A stretch of 64,000 bases of DNA from Asticcacaulis sp. UBA2476 (GCA_002342035.1 DDPE01000035.1:19505-83504), one strand, 5' to 3'; numbered from the stretch's first letter, positions 34,798-44,292 are shown. Numbers and translations: made by a program. Notes: generated from the sequence alone by a model not told the origin.

Positions 34798-35745
34798 ATG
34801 CCTATCGACCGCCGCCATCTTTTGGGCGCAGGCCTGATCGCCAGCATGACCATACCGACGGGTTCGCATTCCGAAACACGCCCGGCGGACAGTTCCGAAG
34901 TCATGCCGCTGTGGCCCAAGGGTCCGGCAGGTGACCTAAATCCCACACGCACTGAAGTCGCCGCCCCGTCCGGCAACACCAAACGCTTTGTCACCGGCGT
35001 GTCCCAGCCGCGCCTGACCATCTATCGACCGCAAAAACCCAATGGGGCGGCCATGCTGGTCATTCCCGGCGGCGGCTACCGCTTTGTATCGATCGACAAC
35101 GAAGGCCATGAAATTGCCCGCTGGCTGGCGGCCCAAGGTGTCACCGCCTTTATCCTGACCTACCGCCTGCCGGCTGAGGGCTGGGCGACACCTCATCTGG
35201 CACCGCTGGCGGATGCCCAACGCGCGATCAGACTCATCCGCCACCACCATGCCAGCTACGGCATCGATCCCGACCGAACCGCCGCCATGGGCTTTAGCGC
35301 GGGCGGGCACCTGTGTGCGTCCCTTGCGACCCTGTTTGATCATAAGGCTTATGAAGCCGTCGACACGGCGGATTCTTTAAGCGCCCGCCCCGCCCTGTTC
35401 GCGCCCATCTACCCGGTGATTTCGATGGCAGCCGGCATCTCGCACGGCGGATCGCGCACCAATCTGCTGGGCGCGGCCCCGACTGAAGACATGGCAAATC
35501 AGTTTTCGACCGACAAGCAGGTAAGCAAAGCCACCCCGCCCGCCTTTATCGCCCACAGCGAAGATGACGGCACAGTGCCGGTGGCCAATGCGCTTTTGTT
35601 ACGTGAAGCACTCAAAACCCACGGCATAAAGGTCGAAACCCACCTGTTTGCCGAAGGCGGCCACGGCTACGGCATCAACGCCCCCAGGGCCAAATGGGAC
35701 GATCTGTTCCTGAGCTATGCGCGCGCCAGAGGACTTTTTTCTTAA
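34798..35745 (+). CDS. Exported alpha/beta-hydrolase esterase
   Basis: A 315 aa esterase of the BD-FAE/acetyl-xylan-esterase-like group. The N-terminus DRRHLLGAGLIAS is Tat-like. The fold shows the oxyanion loop PGGGYRFVS, the nucleophile motif GFSAGGH (Ser167), the acid SEDDGTVPV (about Asp 260) and the histidine EGGHGYG (about 287). It probably removes acyl groups from plant polysaccharides, in line with the other secreted enzymes here. ATG preceded by GGGGG at 34785-34791. Confidence 0.85.
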   Translation: MPIDRRHLLGAGLIASMTIPTGSHSETRPADSSEVMPLWPKGPAGDLNPTRTEVAAPSGNTKRFVTGVSQPRLTIYRPQKPNGAAMLVIPGGGYRFVSIDNEGHEIARWLAAQGVTAFILTYRLPAEGWATPHLAPLADAQRAIRLIRHHHASYGIDPDRTAAMGFSAGGHLCASLATLFDHKAYEAVDTADSLSARPALFAPIYPVISMAAGISHGGSRTNLLGAAPTEDMANQFSTDKQVSKATPPAFIAHSEDDGTVPVANALLLREALKTHGIKVETHLFAEGGHGYGINAPRAKWDDLFLSYARARGLFS

Positions 35746-35940
35746 ACCTCAGAGGGTTAAGGCGCGCTATAACATTACAAAAAATTCATATTAACACATT
35801 GATTTTGTTTAATATATTAAATCGGCGTCATGACATCCATTTAATTTGAAACCAAACCATCCTTGCGTCATTTAGGGGTCAGTTCCGAAGCAAACCCGCT
35901 TCAAATCTGTACCCCAACCCCACACACAAGGATGTTTAAA

Positions 35941-36081
35941 ATGACCTATTCTGTCACCCCGTTTATCTTTTCGTTCGCCGCTCTGGTTATGGCCGCGTCC
36001 CTCCTGACCATCAGTTCCGCCCCGGCGGCCCCTGAACCGGCGACCTATGCGGTAGCCACCTCTGCCGACCACAACGGTTAA
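35941..36081 (+). CDS. Small exported peptide, 46 aa
   Basis: A short frame with a clear signal peptide (hydrophobic residues 7-24, cleavage near SSAPAAP) and a mature tail of about 18 residues. AAGGATG precedes the ATG. It is directly upstream of the GIN-domain gene on the same strand (gap 31 bases) and may share its transcript. No family is recognised. Confidence 0.5.
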   Translation: MTYSVTPFIFSFAALVMAASLLTISSAPAAPEPATYAVATSADHNG

Positions 36082-36112
36082 TCCGTCCACTGACTGACCG
36101 CGAGGGATCAAT

Positions 36113-37108
36113 ATGCGTAAACCCAGCCTTATCACCTGCCTGTTCATGGTCACGCCGGTCGTGTTTGTGGCCGCTTTGAGTGGGCGCGCTCAGGCGGCCA
36201 CCGAACTGGAACTCAAGCACATGGTGGCCCGCGTCGTCGTCACCCCCGAAGATCGCGCCGATATCGATCTTAAGGTTAAAAACAACCCAAAACTGCCTAA
36301 GCTGACGGTCAGCCACAAAGGCGATAAGCTGATCGTCAGTGGCGGCCTTAACCGTAAGGTCAAAAGCTGCGGTAGCCATATCAACCTGGCAATCGGTGAC
36401 GGCAAGACCTACAGCCGCCGCACGGTCGAGGTTTTGGGCGTCGGCCACATCAGCTATGATGACCTGCCCATCATCTATGTCCGCACACCGCGCGATGTGC
36501 GCCTGTCGGCTTCCAGCCCGACCTTTGGTGAGATTGGCGACAGTCGCGCCTTGAAATTGTCCCTGTCCAGTTGCGGCACGTGGACTGTGGGCGCGGTCTC
36601 AGGCCCGCTTGAACTGGCCAATTCCGGGTCCGGTGACATTCGCATCACCTCAGCCGGAGACACCCGTGTGGCGACATCTGGCTCCGGCGATGTGGCTCTG
36701 GGGCCGGTCCGAAAGCTGGACCTGTCCAACTCCGGCTCATCGGATTTCAGTTCAGGTAATGTCGGTGGCCCTGCCAGCATCAGCAATTCCGGATCGGGCG
36801 ACCTGAGCCTTGGGGCGATCAACGGCAACCTTTCGATCCGGACCTCCGGCTCAGGGGACGCCGTCGTTGCCCGCGTCGAAGGCAATGTCGATATTTCCGG
36901 CGCCGGCTCAGGAGATTTTTCCATCCGCGACGGTCACGCCGACCGCGTCAGCATCAGTCTGGCGGGATCGGGCGACGTTCACTTTGGCGGCAGCGCCGGT
37001 GATGTCGATGCCTCAATCGCAGGCTCCGGCGATGTCCGTCTTGGCCGCGTCACCGGCAGCGTTAATAAGCGCGTGATGGGCTCAGGCTCGGTGCGGGTTG
37101 GAAATTAA
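36113..37108 (+). CDS. Secreted GIN-domain (DUF2807) protein
   Basis: A 331 aa exported protein with a signal peptide (residues 1-27) and a right-handed beta-helix of the GIN/DUF2807 type. The rungs are marked by a repeated SGSGD/AGSGD motif about every 15-18 residues (SNSGSGDLSLG, SGAGSGDFSI, IAGSGDVRLG). Members are often called putative adhesins; function is uncertain. ATG preceded by GAGGGA. The stop overlaps the convergent PH-domain gene by four bases. Confidence 0.85.
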   Translation: MRKPSLITCLFMVTPVVFVAALSGRAQAATELELKHMVARVVVTPEDRADIDLKVKNNPKLPKLTVSHKGDKLIVSGGLNRKVKSCGSHINLAIGDGKTYSRRTVEVLGVGHISYDDLPIIYVRTPRDVRLSASSPTFGEIGDSRALKLSLSSCGTWTVGAVSGPLELANSGSGDIRITSAGDTRVATSGSGDVALGPVRKLDLSNSGSSDFSSGNVGGPASISNSGSGDLSLGAINGNLSIRTSGSGDAVVARVEGNVDISGAGSGDFSIRDGHADRVSISLAGSGDVHFGGSAGDVDASIAGSGDVRLGRVTGSVNKRVMGSGSVRVGN

Positions 37109-37665
37109 CCGGCGTCAGGTTTAATTAGATCAAGCTGGGTCTCAATGGCACGTTTGCAGCCAATCGGATCGGCCATCGGCCCAAACTTGGTGGCCGATGA
37201 GCCGGTGCCGGTGACCGTCACCGTGCCGTAGTTGAGCAACCGCCCCAGAAAGCTTTGATAGACATGGATCGACTCGACCTTGGACAGTCGCTGCTCACTT
37301 GTGGTGCGGCTGAGCAGGCCAAATTTCGAAATCACCCTGCGGTCGGTCAGCACAAAGTCGGAATTGTAGTAATAGATCAGCGCCTTGATCAGGCTCTGCA
37401 CCCCGATCAGGACGGCGATCAATATGACGATATGGGTGAAGGATAGCGCGCTTAACCACCCCAGCGCCTGCGTCGCCCGCTCATCAGCCAGGGTCTCACT
37501 TAAATCACCGGTGATGCGCCCCCCGATGAACGTCCAGAAAATGGCCAGCACCAGCGCCGTACCAATCCATTTGGTGAAGGGCTCCAGAAACACTGCCCAA
37601 TGCACCTTGGCGTCATAAAGGATTGGCTCCCCCACACTCAAAGCCGTATCGACATACCGCGCCAT
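37105..37665 (-). CDS. Bacterial PH-domain membrane protein
   Basis: A 186 aa inner-membrane protein with two membrane helices (about residues 28-48 and 72-95) and a C-terminal bacterial PH domain (bPH2; YYYNSDFVLTDRRVISKFGL and ESIHVYQSFLGRLLNYGTV). Family members are usually uncharacterised. The ATG at 37665 is preceded by GGGGGAT; the frame start at 37677 is a TTG. Separated from fumC by the hairpin at 37681-37715. Confidence 0.85.
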   Translation of the reverse strand: MARYVDTALSVGEPILYDAKVHWAVFLEPFTKWIGTALVLAIFWTFIGGRITGDLSETLADERATQALGWLSALSFTHIVILIAVLIGVQSLIKALIYYYNSDFVLTDRRVISKFGLLSRTTSEQRLSKVESIHVYQSFLGRLLNYGTVTVTGTGSSATKFGPMADPIGCKRAIETQLDLIKPDAG

Positions 37666-37680
37666 ATCATCCCCCAAAGA

Positions 37681-37715
37681 AAAGGCTATGCTCCCTTTCG
37701 GAACATAGCCTTTTT
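37681..37715 (-). terminator. Rho-independent terminator of fumC
   Basis: AAAGGCTATG (37681-37690) pairs with CATAGCCTTT (37704-37713), with an inner TCC/GGA pair. On the minus strand the stem is followed by TTTTCTTT. It lies about 25 bases after the fumC stop. Confidence 0.85.
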
Positions 37716-37739
37716 CTCGCCTAATTGTACAGAGCGCCC

Positions 37740-39134
37740 TTAACCCGGTTCAACCATGTTTTCCGGGCGGACGAACTGATCAAATTCTTCGTTGGTCAGG
37801 TAGCCGCCGCCAACGGCTTCTTCGCGTAAGGTCGTGCCGTTTTTGTGAGCGGTCTTGGCGATCTTGGCGCAGGCATCATACCCCAGCTTACCGTTCAGCG
37901 CCGTGACCAGCATCAGAGAGTTTTCAACCCCCTTTTTGATGTTGTCGATGCGCGGCTCAATGCCGACCACGCAGTTATCGGTGAACGACACCGCCGCATC
38001 GGCCAGCAGACGCACGCTTTGCAGGAAGTTATAGGCCATGACCGGATTATAGACGTTCAGTTCAAAATGGCCTTGCGACCCGGCAAAGGTCAGCGCCGCA
38101 TTGTTGCCAAAGATCTGCACACAGACCTGCGTCATCGCTTCGCACTGGGTTGGGTTGACCTTGCCCGGCATGATCGACGACCCCGGCTCATTTTCCGGCA
38201 GGGCCAGCTCGCCCAGACCCGCGCGTGGGCCGGAGCCTAAGAAACGGATATCGTTGGCAATTTTAAACAGTGATGCGGCGACGGTATTGATAGCGCCGTG
38301 GCTGAACACCATCGCATCATGGGCCGCCAGAGCCTCAAACTTGTTCGGCGCGGTTGTGAACCCAAGGCCGGTGATGGCGGCGATCCGGTCTGCCACGCCC
38401 TCGGCAAAGCCAATCGGCGCGTTCAGGCCGGTGCCGACCGCCGTGCCACCTTGCGCCAATTGCATTAACTTCGGCAGGGTTTGCGAAATGCGCTCAATGC
38501 CGTTGGTCAGTTGTTGGGTATAGCCGCCGAACTCCTGCCCAAGCGTCAGAGGGGTCGCGTCCTGAGTGTGGGTGCGGCCGATCTTGATGATGTCTTTCCA
38601 GGCCTCGGCCTTGTCGTTCAAGGCATTGCGCAGGGTCTGAAGCGCCGGCAGCAGGCGGTGCACGATCTCTTCGGCACAGGCGACATGCATGGCGGTCGGA
38701 TAGGTGTCGTTCGACGATTGCGACATGTTGACGTGGTCATTGGGGTGGACCGGCTTTTTGGTGCCCATTTCTCCGCCGAGCATTTCAATGGCCCGGTTGG
38801 AGATGACTTCGTTGGCATTCATGTTCGACTGGGTGCCCGACCCCGTCTGCCACACCACCAGTGGGAAATGCTCATCGAGCTTACCCTCGATCACTTCGTT
38901 GGCGGCGGCGATGACGGCATTGCCAACCGCCGGGTCAAGCTTACCCAGCGCCATATTGGTTTCCGCCGCCGCGCGCTTAACGATACCGAGTGCCCGCACC
39001 ACCGGCAGGGGCTGCTTTTCCCAGCCGATCTTGAAATTGCCAAGCGAGCGCTGCGCCTGTGCGCCCCAGTATTTCGAATTATCAACCTCAATAGGTCCAA
39101 AGGTATCGGTCTCGGTGCGGGTGGTTTTGGTCAT
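37740..39134 (-). CDS. fumC: Fumarate hydratase class II
   Basis: FumC catalyses fumarate + water to malate in the TCA cycle. The start at 39134 gives 464 aa, the usual length, beginning with the family N-terminus [20 protein letters not shown]. Other motifs are [15 protein letters not shown], the signature [13 protein letters not shown] and [15 protein letters not shown]. The frame stays open upstream to an ATG at 39284 with its own GGAG site, which would add a 50-residue Gly/Phe- then Pro-rich extension; both starts look usable. A terminator follows at 37681. Confidence 0.95.
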   Translation of the reverse strand: MTKTTRTETDTFGPIEVDNSKYWGAQAQRSLGNFKIGWEKQPLPVVRALGIVKRAAAETNMALGKLDPAVGNAVIAAANEVIEGKLDEHFPLVVWQTGSGTQSNMNANEVISNRAIEMLGGEMGTKKPVHPNDHVNMSQSSNDTYPTAMHVACAEEIVHRLLPALQTLRNALNDKAEAWKDIIKIGRTHTQDATPLTLGQEFGGYTQQLTNGIERISQTLPKLMQLAQGGTAVGTGLNAPIGFAEGVADRIAAITGLGFTTAPNKFEALAAHDAMVFSHGAINTVAASLFKIANDIRFLGSGPRAGLGELALPENEPGSSIMPGKVNPTQCEAMTQVCVQIFGNNAALTFAGSQGHFELNVYNPVMAYNFLQSVRLLADAAVSFTDNCVVGIEPRIDNIKKGVENSLMLVTALNGKLGYDACAKIAKTAHKNGTTLREEAVGGGYLTNEEFDQFVRPENMVEPG

Positions 39135-39383
39135 GACGGGGGCCTCTTGAACGGTTGGGTCGGGGGTCGCGGGCGTGGCTACGGGCGGCGATTCAGCCTC
39201 AAATGTCTTAACCGGCGGCTTATTCGACTTTTTCGATCCGAACAGTCCGCCAAACAAGCCCTTGCCCCCAATACGATGGCCCATAGTTCGCACTCCGCAA
39301 AAATACGCACATTTCCTATGACTTCAGACCCGAAAGTGCAAACCCTTTGTGCCGCCTGTAGAATTATTCTCAAAGCCAGGATT

Positions 39384-39399
39384 GGTCATACAAATTACC
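39384..39399. promoter_or_regulatory. Possible operator upstream of the arabinan genes
   Basis: GGTCATACAAATTACC is an imperfect dyad (GGTnAT...ATnACC) of the kind bound by GntR-type regulators. It lies about 110 bases before the GH127 gene, in the fumC-GH127 divergent gap. No regulator gene is next to it. Confidence 0.3.
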
Positions 39400-39507
39400 G
39401 TCTATTTTGTCATGAAAGCTGTGTCAGGGGTTGACCGAACCGAAAATTCCGCAATTATGTCCGACAAATACAATGCCAAAAGGCACGCGACCACCAGGGA
39501 TGATAAG

Positions 39508-41853
39508 ATGTTCACGTTTTCACGGCGCGCGACATTGTTTACCGCGACGGCTTTTGCCAGCGCGGGCTTAAGCACGACCGGTCGTACGCAACCGAAATTT
39601 GCCAGCTATGAGCCGTTCCCGCTCAGTGCGGTGCGGCTGAAACCGTCGATTTTCCTGACATCGATTGAGGCTAACCAAAAATACCTTCTGGGGCTGGAAC
39701 CCGACCGTTTGCTGCACAATTTCCGCGCCGGTGCGGGTCTTGAGCCCAAGGGCAAGCTTTATGGCGGCTGGGAAGCGCGCGGGATTGCGGGCCATAGTCT
39801 GGGCCACTATCAGTCCGCTTGTTCCTTGATGTTTGCTCAGACCGGTGATGAGCGGTTCAAGGACCGCGCGCTCTATGTGACCCGCGAACTCACTGAGGTT
39901 CAGGCCAAGCAGGGCGATGGCTATGCGGGCGGCACAACGGTTGATCGCGACGGTAAAACGGTCGATGGCAAGGTCGTTTACGAAGAACTCCGCAAAGGCG
40001 ATATCCGCACGTCGGGCTTTGATCTCAACGGCGGCTGGGTGCCGGTCTATACCTACCATAAGGTGTTTGCCGGCGCGCTGGATGCACATAAATACTGCAA
40101 CGATGCAGCGTCCTTAAAGGTTGCCATCGGTCTGGGCGACTACTTCGGCAAGATCATTGAGGGCCTGAGCGACGATCAGGTGCAGCAGATCCTGCGCTCC
40201 GAACATGGCGGCATCAACGAATCCTATGCCGAACTTTATGCCCGCACCGGTGACAAACGCTGGCTGACCTTATCGCAGCGCCTGTGCCACAAGGCCGTGC
40301 TTGATCCGCTGGCGCAGGGGCGCGACGAACTGAACGGCAAACACGCCAATACCCAAATCCCCAAGGTGATCGGTGCCGCCCGTATCTATGAACTGGCGCA
40401 GAGTCCAGACCACGCCAAAACCGCACTGTTCTTCTGGGAGACCGTCACCAAAGACCACAGTTATGTCATCGGCGGCAATTCCGACCATGAGCATTTCGGC
40501 CTGCCGCGCCAGTTATCAACGCGCCTGGATCAGCAGACCTGCGAAGCCTGCAACACCTATAACATGCTGCGTCTGACCCGGCATCTTTATGGCTGGTCAG
40601 GCGATGCGCGCTATTTCGATTTTTATGAGCGCGCCCACCTCAACCACATCATGTCGCAGCAGGACCCGGCCACGGGGATGTTCAGCTATTTCTCGCCGCT
40701 GGTGTCAGGGTTTGGGCGGGTACATTCGACGCCCGATAACGACTTTTGGTGCTGCGTTGGATCGGGTATGGAAAGCCACTCGAAGCACGGCGAGAGCATC
40801 TATTGGAAATCAGGCAACCGCGTTGCCATCAACCTTTACTATGCCTCAAGCCTCGACTGGGCCGAAAAGGGTTTCAGGCTCGATATGGACACGGCCTTTC
40901 CGTTGAAAGACAGCGTGGCGATCCGCATCACGAAGGCCCCGAAAACAGGCGCGCCGGAGTTGGCCCTGCGCGTGCCCGTTTGGGCCAAATCACCGTCTCT
41001 GACCCTGAACGGTAAGGCCGTAACCGCCGCGCCTAAGGATGGATACATCACCCTGACCGGCCTGAAAACCGGCGACGTACTTGCGCTGAGCCTGCCCATG
41101 ACGACCTATCATGAGGCCATGCCGGACGATGCCAATCTGGTGGCTTACTTAAGCGGCCCTCTGGTGCTGGCCGCCGATCTGGGGCCGATGAATGCGGCGT
41201 GGGAAGGCTATGACCCGGCGATTGTGGCTGATAGCGCCGACGGTGTGATGATACCCGCATCGGGGAATCATACCTATACATTAGCCGACAAAGGCCGCCC
41301 GGATGACCTTACCTTAAGCCCCTATTTCGCTCAGAATAATAACCGCACCGCCGTCTATTTCCGCAGGTTTTCACCTGCTGAATGGCAGGCGGTTGAGGTC
41401 GGCTATAAGGCCGATGCCAAGGCGCGCGCCGCCCTTGCCGCAGCGACCGTTGACCACATCCGACTAGGCGAACAGCAGCCGGAAAAGGATCACAATTTCG
41501 ACGGCACGCCTAATACCAGCGTCATCAGCCATCTGGCCTTACGCGGGCGGATGATGAACCGCGGCTATTTCCAGTTTGAGATGACGGTGAAACCCGGCCC
41601 CTTGGCGCTTCAGGTCACCTATGCCGGCCGCGATCGCAACAAAGACTTTAACATCCTGATCGACGGCCAGCCATTTGTGCGCGAACGTCTGGAAGGCGAG
41701 CCAACCACCACCATGAACACAAAGACCTATCCCCTGCCCGCCACGCTCACCGCCGGTAAATCAAAAATCACCGTGCGGTTTGAGGCCGACCGCGATCAGT
41801 GGACTTCGGTCTACGACGTGCGCGTGTTCCGCACCGACCCGGCCAAAATTTGA
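39508..41853 (+). CDS. GH127 family beta-L-arabinofuranosidase-like enzyme
   Basis: A 781 aa exported enzyme of glycoside hydrolase family 127 (DUF1680). The N-terminus FSRRATLFTATAFAS is Tat-like. The (alpha/alpha)6 barrel spans about residues 50-430, with GGWEARGIAGHSLGHYQSA near the start and the metal/catalytic region ETCEACNTYNMLRLTRHL-like (here QQTCEACNTYNMLRL) and DNDFWCCVGSGMESHSKHG. Two beta domains follow. It should release L-arabinofuranose from plant glycans. The ATG at 39508 follows AGGGA. Followed by GH51 after 29 bases. Confidence 0.9.
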   Translation: MFTFSRRATLFTATAFASAGLSTTGRTQPKFASYEPFPLSAVRLKPSIFLTSIEANQKYLLGLEPDRLLHNFRAGAGLEPKGKLYGGWEARGIAGHSLGHYQSACSLMFAQTGDERFKDRALYVTRELTEVQAKQGDGYAGGTTVDRDGKTVDGKVVYEELRKGDIRTSGFDLNGGWVPVYTYHKVFAGALDAHKYCNDAASLKVAIGLGDYFGKIIEGLSDDQVQQILRSEHGGINESYAELYARTGDKRWLTLSQRLCHKAVLDPLAQGRDELNGKHANTQIPKVIGAARIYELAQSPDHAKTALFFWETVTKDHSYVIGGNSDHEHFGLPRQLSTRLDQQTCEACNTYNMLRLTRHLYGWSGDARYFDFYERAHLNHIMSQQDPATGMFSYFSPLVSGFGRVHSTPDNDFWCCVGSGMESHSKHGESIYWKSGNRVAINLYYASSLDWAEKGFRLDMDTAFPLKDSVAIRITKAPKTGAPELALRVPVWAKSPSLTLNGKAVTAAPKDGYITLTGLKTGDVLALSLPMTTYHEAMPDDANLVAYLSGPLVLAADLGPMNAAWEGYDPAIVADSADGVMIPASGNHTYTLADKGRPDDLTLSPYFAQNNNRTAVYFRRFSPAEWQAVEVGYKADAKARAALAAATVDHIRLGEQQPEKDHNFDGTPNTSVISHLALRGRMMNRGYFQFEMTVKPGPLALQVTYAGRDRNKDFNILIDGQPFVRERLEGEPTTTMNTKTYPLPATLTAGKSKITVRFEADRDQWTSVYDVRVFRTDPAKI

Positions 41854-41882
41854 ACTTCAATAAAAAACAAAAGAGGATACTC

Positions 41883-43460
41883 ATGCTGAAAACCCTTACC
41901 TTAGCGGCCCTTACGGCCACGGTGGCCTTTGCGCCGCTGGCGGCCAGCGCCCAGAATACAACCACCATTGAGGCGTCGCTGAAAGCTGACAAACCCGGCC
42001 CGGAAATTTCGCGCTATGTCTATGGCCAGTTTTCGGAGCATCTGGGCCTTGGTGTCTATGACGGCATCTGGGTCGGCGAAAACTCCTCTATCCCCAATAC
42101 CCGCGGCATCCGTAACGATGTGGTCGCGGCCTTGAAAGCCATCAAGATGCCGGTCGTGCGCTGGCCCGGCGGTTGTTTTGCCGACGAATATATGTGGCGC
42201 GACGGCATTGGCGAACGCGCCAAACGCCCGGTGCGCAAAAATAACTGGTGGGGCGGCACGCCCGAAGACAACCAGTTCGGCACGCACGAATTCATGGACT
42301 TTGTTGAGCAGGTCGGCTCAGAAGCTTATTTTTCGATCAATGTCGGCTCCTCCAACCCGACCGAAATGCGCGAATGGATCGAATATCTGACCTCACCCGG
42401 CGAAGACACTCTGGCTAAGGAGCGCCGCACCAATGGCCGCGACAAGCCGTTCAAAGTCCCGTTCATCGGCATCGGGAATGAGAGCTGGGGCTGTGGCGGC
42501 AATATGACGCCGGAATACTATGCTAATGAACTGCGCCGCTTTGAGTCGTTTTATCACAAGGGCGCGGATAATTCCGGCGTGCGCGTAGCGTCAGGGGCCA
42601 ATTCGTTCGATGTCAACTGGACGGATGTGGTCATGAAAAACGCTGCCCGCCACATGGACGCGATCAGCCTGCATTACTACACAATCCCTACCGGCAACTG
42701 GACGACCAAGGGCGTGGCCACCGCCTTCCCAACGGCGGAATGGAACGCGACCTTCTATCAGACCATGCGCATGGATGACCTGCTGAAGCAGCACATCGCC
42801 GTGATGGACAAGCACGATCCGAAAAAGCGCATCGCCCTTTATGTTGATGAATGGGGCACCTGGTACGACGTCGAAAAAGGCACCAATCCCGGTCACCTTT
42901 ATCAGCAAAACACCCTGCGTGACGGTGTTCTGGCGGCGGCTAATTTTAACATCTTCCACAACCACACTGACCGCGTGAAGATGACCAATATCGCCCAGAC
43001 CATTAACGTCCTTCAGGCCATGATCCTGACCGACAAGGAAAAGATGGCCCTGACGCCGACCTATTACGCCTTCAAGATGTACGTGCCGTTCCAGGATTCG
43101 ATCCCGCTGCCGATTGAGGTTACCGCCCCAACGCTCAGCGCCGGTAAGGATAAGGACGGTAAGGATCAGACCTTCCCCGCCTTTAACGTCACCGCCGCCA
43201 AGGCCAAGGACGGTAAAACCTATGTCGGCGTCGCCAATATGGACGCCGATAAGGGCTATAAGATCAATATCGATCTGGGCACGCTCAAGGCCAAAAAAGT
43301 CTCCGGCGACGTGCTGACGGCGACAAAGCTCGACGCCCACAACGTACCCGGTCAGAAGGAAGCTATCTTCCCGGTCGCCTATAAGGGCGGCAAGATCGCT
43401 GGTGGCAAGCTGACGCTCGATGTCCCGGCCAAGTCGGTCGTGGTCGTCGCGGTCGAGTAG
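41883..43460 (+). CDS. GH51 alpha-L-arabinofuranosidase
   Basis: Removes alpha-L-arabinofuranosyl groups from arabinan and arabinoxylan. The 525 aa product has a signal peptide (residues 1-23), a TIM barrel with VVRWPGGCFADEYMWRDGIG, the acid/base Glu in IGIGNESWGCGG and the nucleophile Glu in YVDEWGTWYD, then a C-terminal beta domain. The ATG at 41883 follows AGAGGA. It forms an operon with GH127, so both beta- and alpha-linked arabinofuranose would be removed outside the cytoplasm. Confidence 0.95.
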   Translation: MLKTLTLAALTATVAFAPLAASAQNTTTIEASLKADKPGPEISRYVYGQFSEHLGLGVYDGIWVGENSSIPNTRGIRNDVVAALKAIKMPVVRWPGGCFADEYMWRDGIGERAKRPVRKNNWWGGTPEDNQFGTHEFMDFVEQVGSEAYFSINVGSSNPTEMREWIEYLTSPGEDTLAKERRTNGRDKPFKVPFIGIGNESWGCGGNMTPEYYANELRRFESFYHKGADNSGVRVASGANSFDVNWTDVVMKNAARHMDAISLHYYTIPTGNWTTKGVATAFPTAEWNATFYQTMRMDDLLKQHIAVMDKHDPKKRIALYVDEWGTWYDVEKGTNPGHLYQQNTLRDGVLAAANFNIFHNHTDRVKMTNIAQTINVLQAMILTDKEKMALTPTYYAFKMYVPFQDSIPLPIEVTAPTLSAGKDKDGKDQTFPAFNVTAAKAKDGKTYVGVANMDADKGYKINIDLGTLKAKKVSGDVLTATKLDAHNVPGQKEAIFPVAYKGGKIAGGKLTLDVPAKSVVVVAVE

Positions 43461-43462
43461 GC

Positions 43463-43599
43463 CCCTCCTCCCTATCAAGCTTGGCGAAGATGGGGAGGTG
43501 TCGAGTTTACGAGACGGAGGGGTATTTCCCACCCTAACCTTACCCCTCCGGCTTTCGCCGCTACGCGCCGAAATCCACCTCTCCATAAATGGGGCGGAG
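43463..43599. repeat. Double-hairpin intergenic repeat, copy 2
   Basis: A diverged copy of the element at 18906-19021. Bases 43492-43528 are identical to 18920-18956 over 37 positions. The outer CCTCC...GGGGCGGAG arms are only partly paired, and the right half differs and includes CGCTACGCGCCG. It follows the GH51 stop directly. Confidence 0.85.
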
Positions 43600-43604
43600 A
43601 AACA

Positions 43605-43636
43605 AAAAAGGCCCGCCTTAACCGGCGGGTCTTTTT
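43605..43636 (+). terminator. Rho-independent terminator of the GH127-GH51 operon
   Basis: AAAAAGGCCCGCC (43605-43617) pairs with GGCGGGTCTTTTT (43624-43636) with a 6-base loop, giving a GC-rich stem with a T tract. It lies after copy 2 of the intergenic repeat. Confidence 0.9.
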
Positions 43637-43661
43637 GTTATCCATCGCGCTTATTGTATTT

Positions 43662-43676
43662 TGATAATAATTCTCA
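43662..43676 (+). promoter_or_regulatory. Fur-like box upstream of sodC
   Basis: TGATAATAATTCTCA is a 7-1-7 inverted repeat with six of seven pairs, the classic Fur-box core. It lies 44 bases before the sodC ATG, where a bound repressor would block the promoter. Regulation by iron or another metal is inferred. Confidence 0.55.
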
Positions 43677-43719
43677 TATCAGTACACTCAGCCTCAAAAC
43701 ACCTCCGAAAGGTAATATT

Positions 43720-44238
43720 ATGCGCACATTTATGCTGACCGCCGCCGCACTGGCCCTTACCGCCGCCCCGCTGACCGCTTTGGCCGAAACTCATTCCGGC
43801 GAGTTCAAAGGCACCGGTATTTCCGGCACCGTGACAGTCATCGACGCGCCCAAGGGTGTGGTGCTGAAAATCGAAGTCGCGGGCCTGACCCCCGGCTGGC
43901 ACGGCATCCACTTCCATGAAAAAGGCGACTGCGGCGATGAGAAATTCACCAATGCCGGCGCGCATGTCCATGAACACGGCCTGCCGAAAGTTACCCACGG
44001 CCTGCTGAACGCTGAGGCCAATGATTCCGGCGACCTGCCTAATATTTTCGCAAATACAGACGGTAAGGCGACGGCTGAAATCTATTCGACTTTGGTGTCG
44101 GTCAAGGGCGCGACTGGCCGTCCGGCCCTGCTCGATGCTGATGGCGCCGCCGTGGTCATTCACGCCAATGCCGACGACCACACCACCCAGCCGATCGGCG
44201 GCGCTGGTGCCCGCGTGGCCTGCGCAGTTATCAAGTAG
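43720..44238 (+). CDS. sodC: Periplasmic Cu/Zn superoxide dismutase
   Basis: SodC turns superoxide into peroxide and oxygen in the periplasm. The 172 aa precursor has a signal peptide (residues 1-22) and the copper and zinc ligands in WHGIHFHEKGDCGDEKFTNA and AGAHVHEHG, the Asp in the NANADDHTTQP block, and the disulfide cysteines (GDCGD and RVACAV). The ATG at 43720 is preceded by AAAGG. Single gene between two strong terminators. Confidence 0.96.
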   Translation: MRTFMLTAAALALTAAPLTALAETHSGEFKGTGISGTVTVIDAPKGVVLKIEVAGLTPGWHGIHFHEKGDCGDEKFTNAGAHVHEHGLPKVTHGLLNAEANDSGDLPNIFANTDGKATAEIYSTLVSVKGATGRPALLDADGAAVVIHANADDHTTQPIGGAGARVACAVIK

Positions 44239-44261
44239 GCACTGCAATATTGGATGATAAA

Positions 44262-44292
44262 AAAGCCCTCCGGATTATCTCCGGAGGGCTTT
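44262..44292. terminator. Rho-independent terminator between sodC and the SYLF gene
   Basis: AAGCCCTCCGGA (44263-44274) pairs with TCCGGAGGGCTT (44280-44291) around a 5-base loop, with A and T tracts on the two sides. It can serve the convergent genes on both strands. Confidence 0.9.

Noticed and set aside
42591..43586. A 331-codon minus-strand frame opposite GH51
   Set aside because: It runs across the GH51 3' end and the intergenic repeat; composition is that of a reverse-strand shadow.
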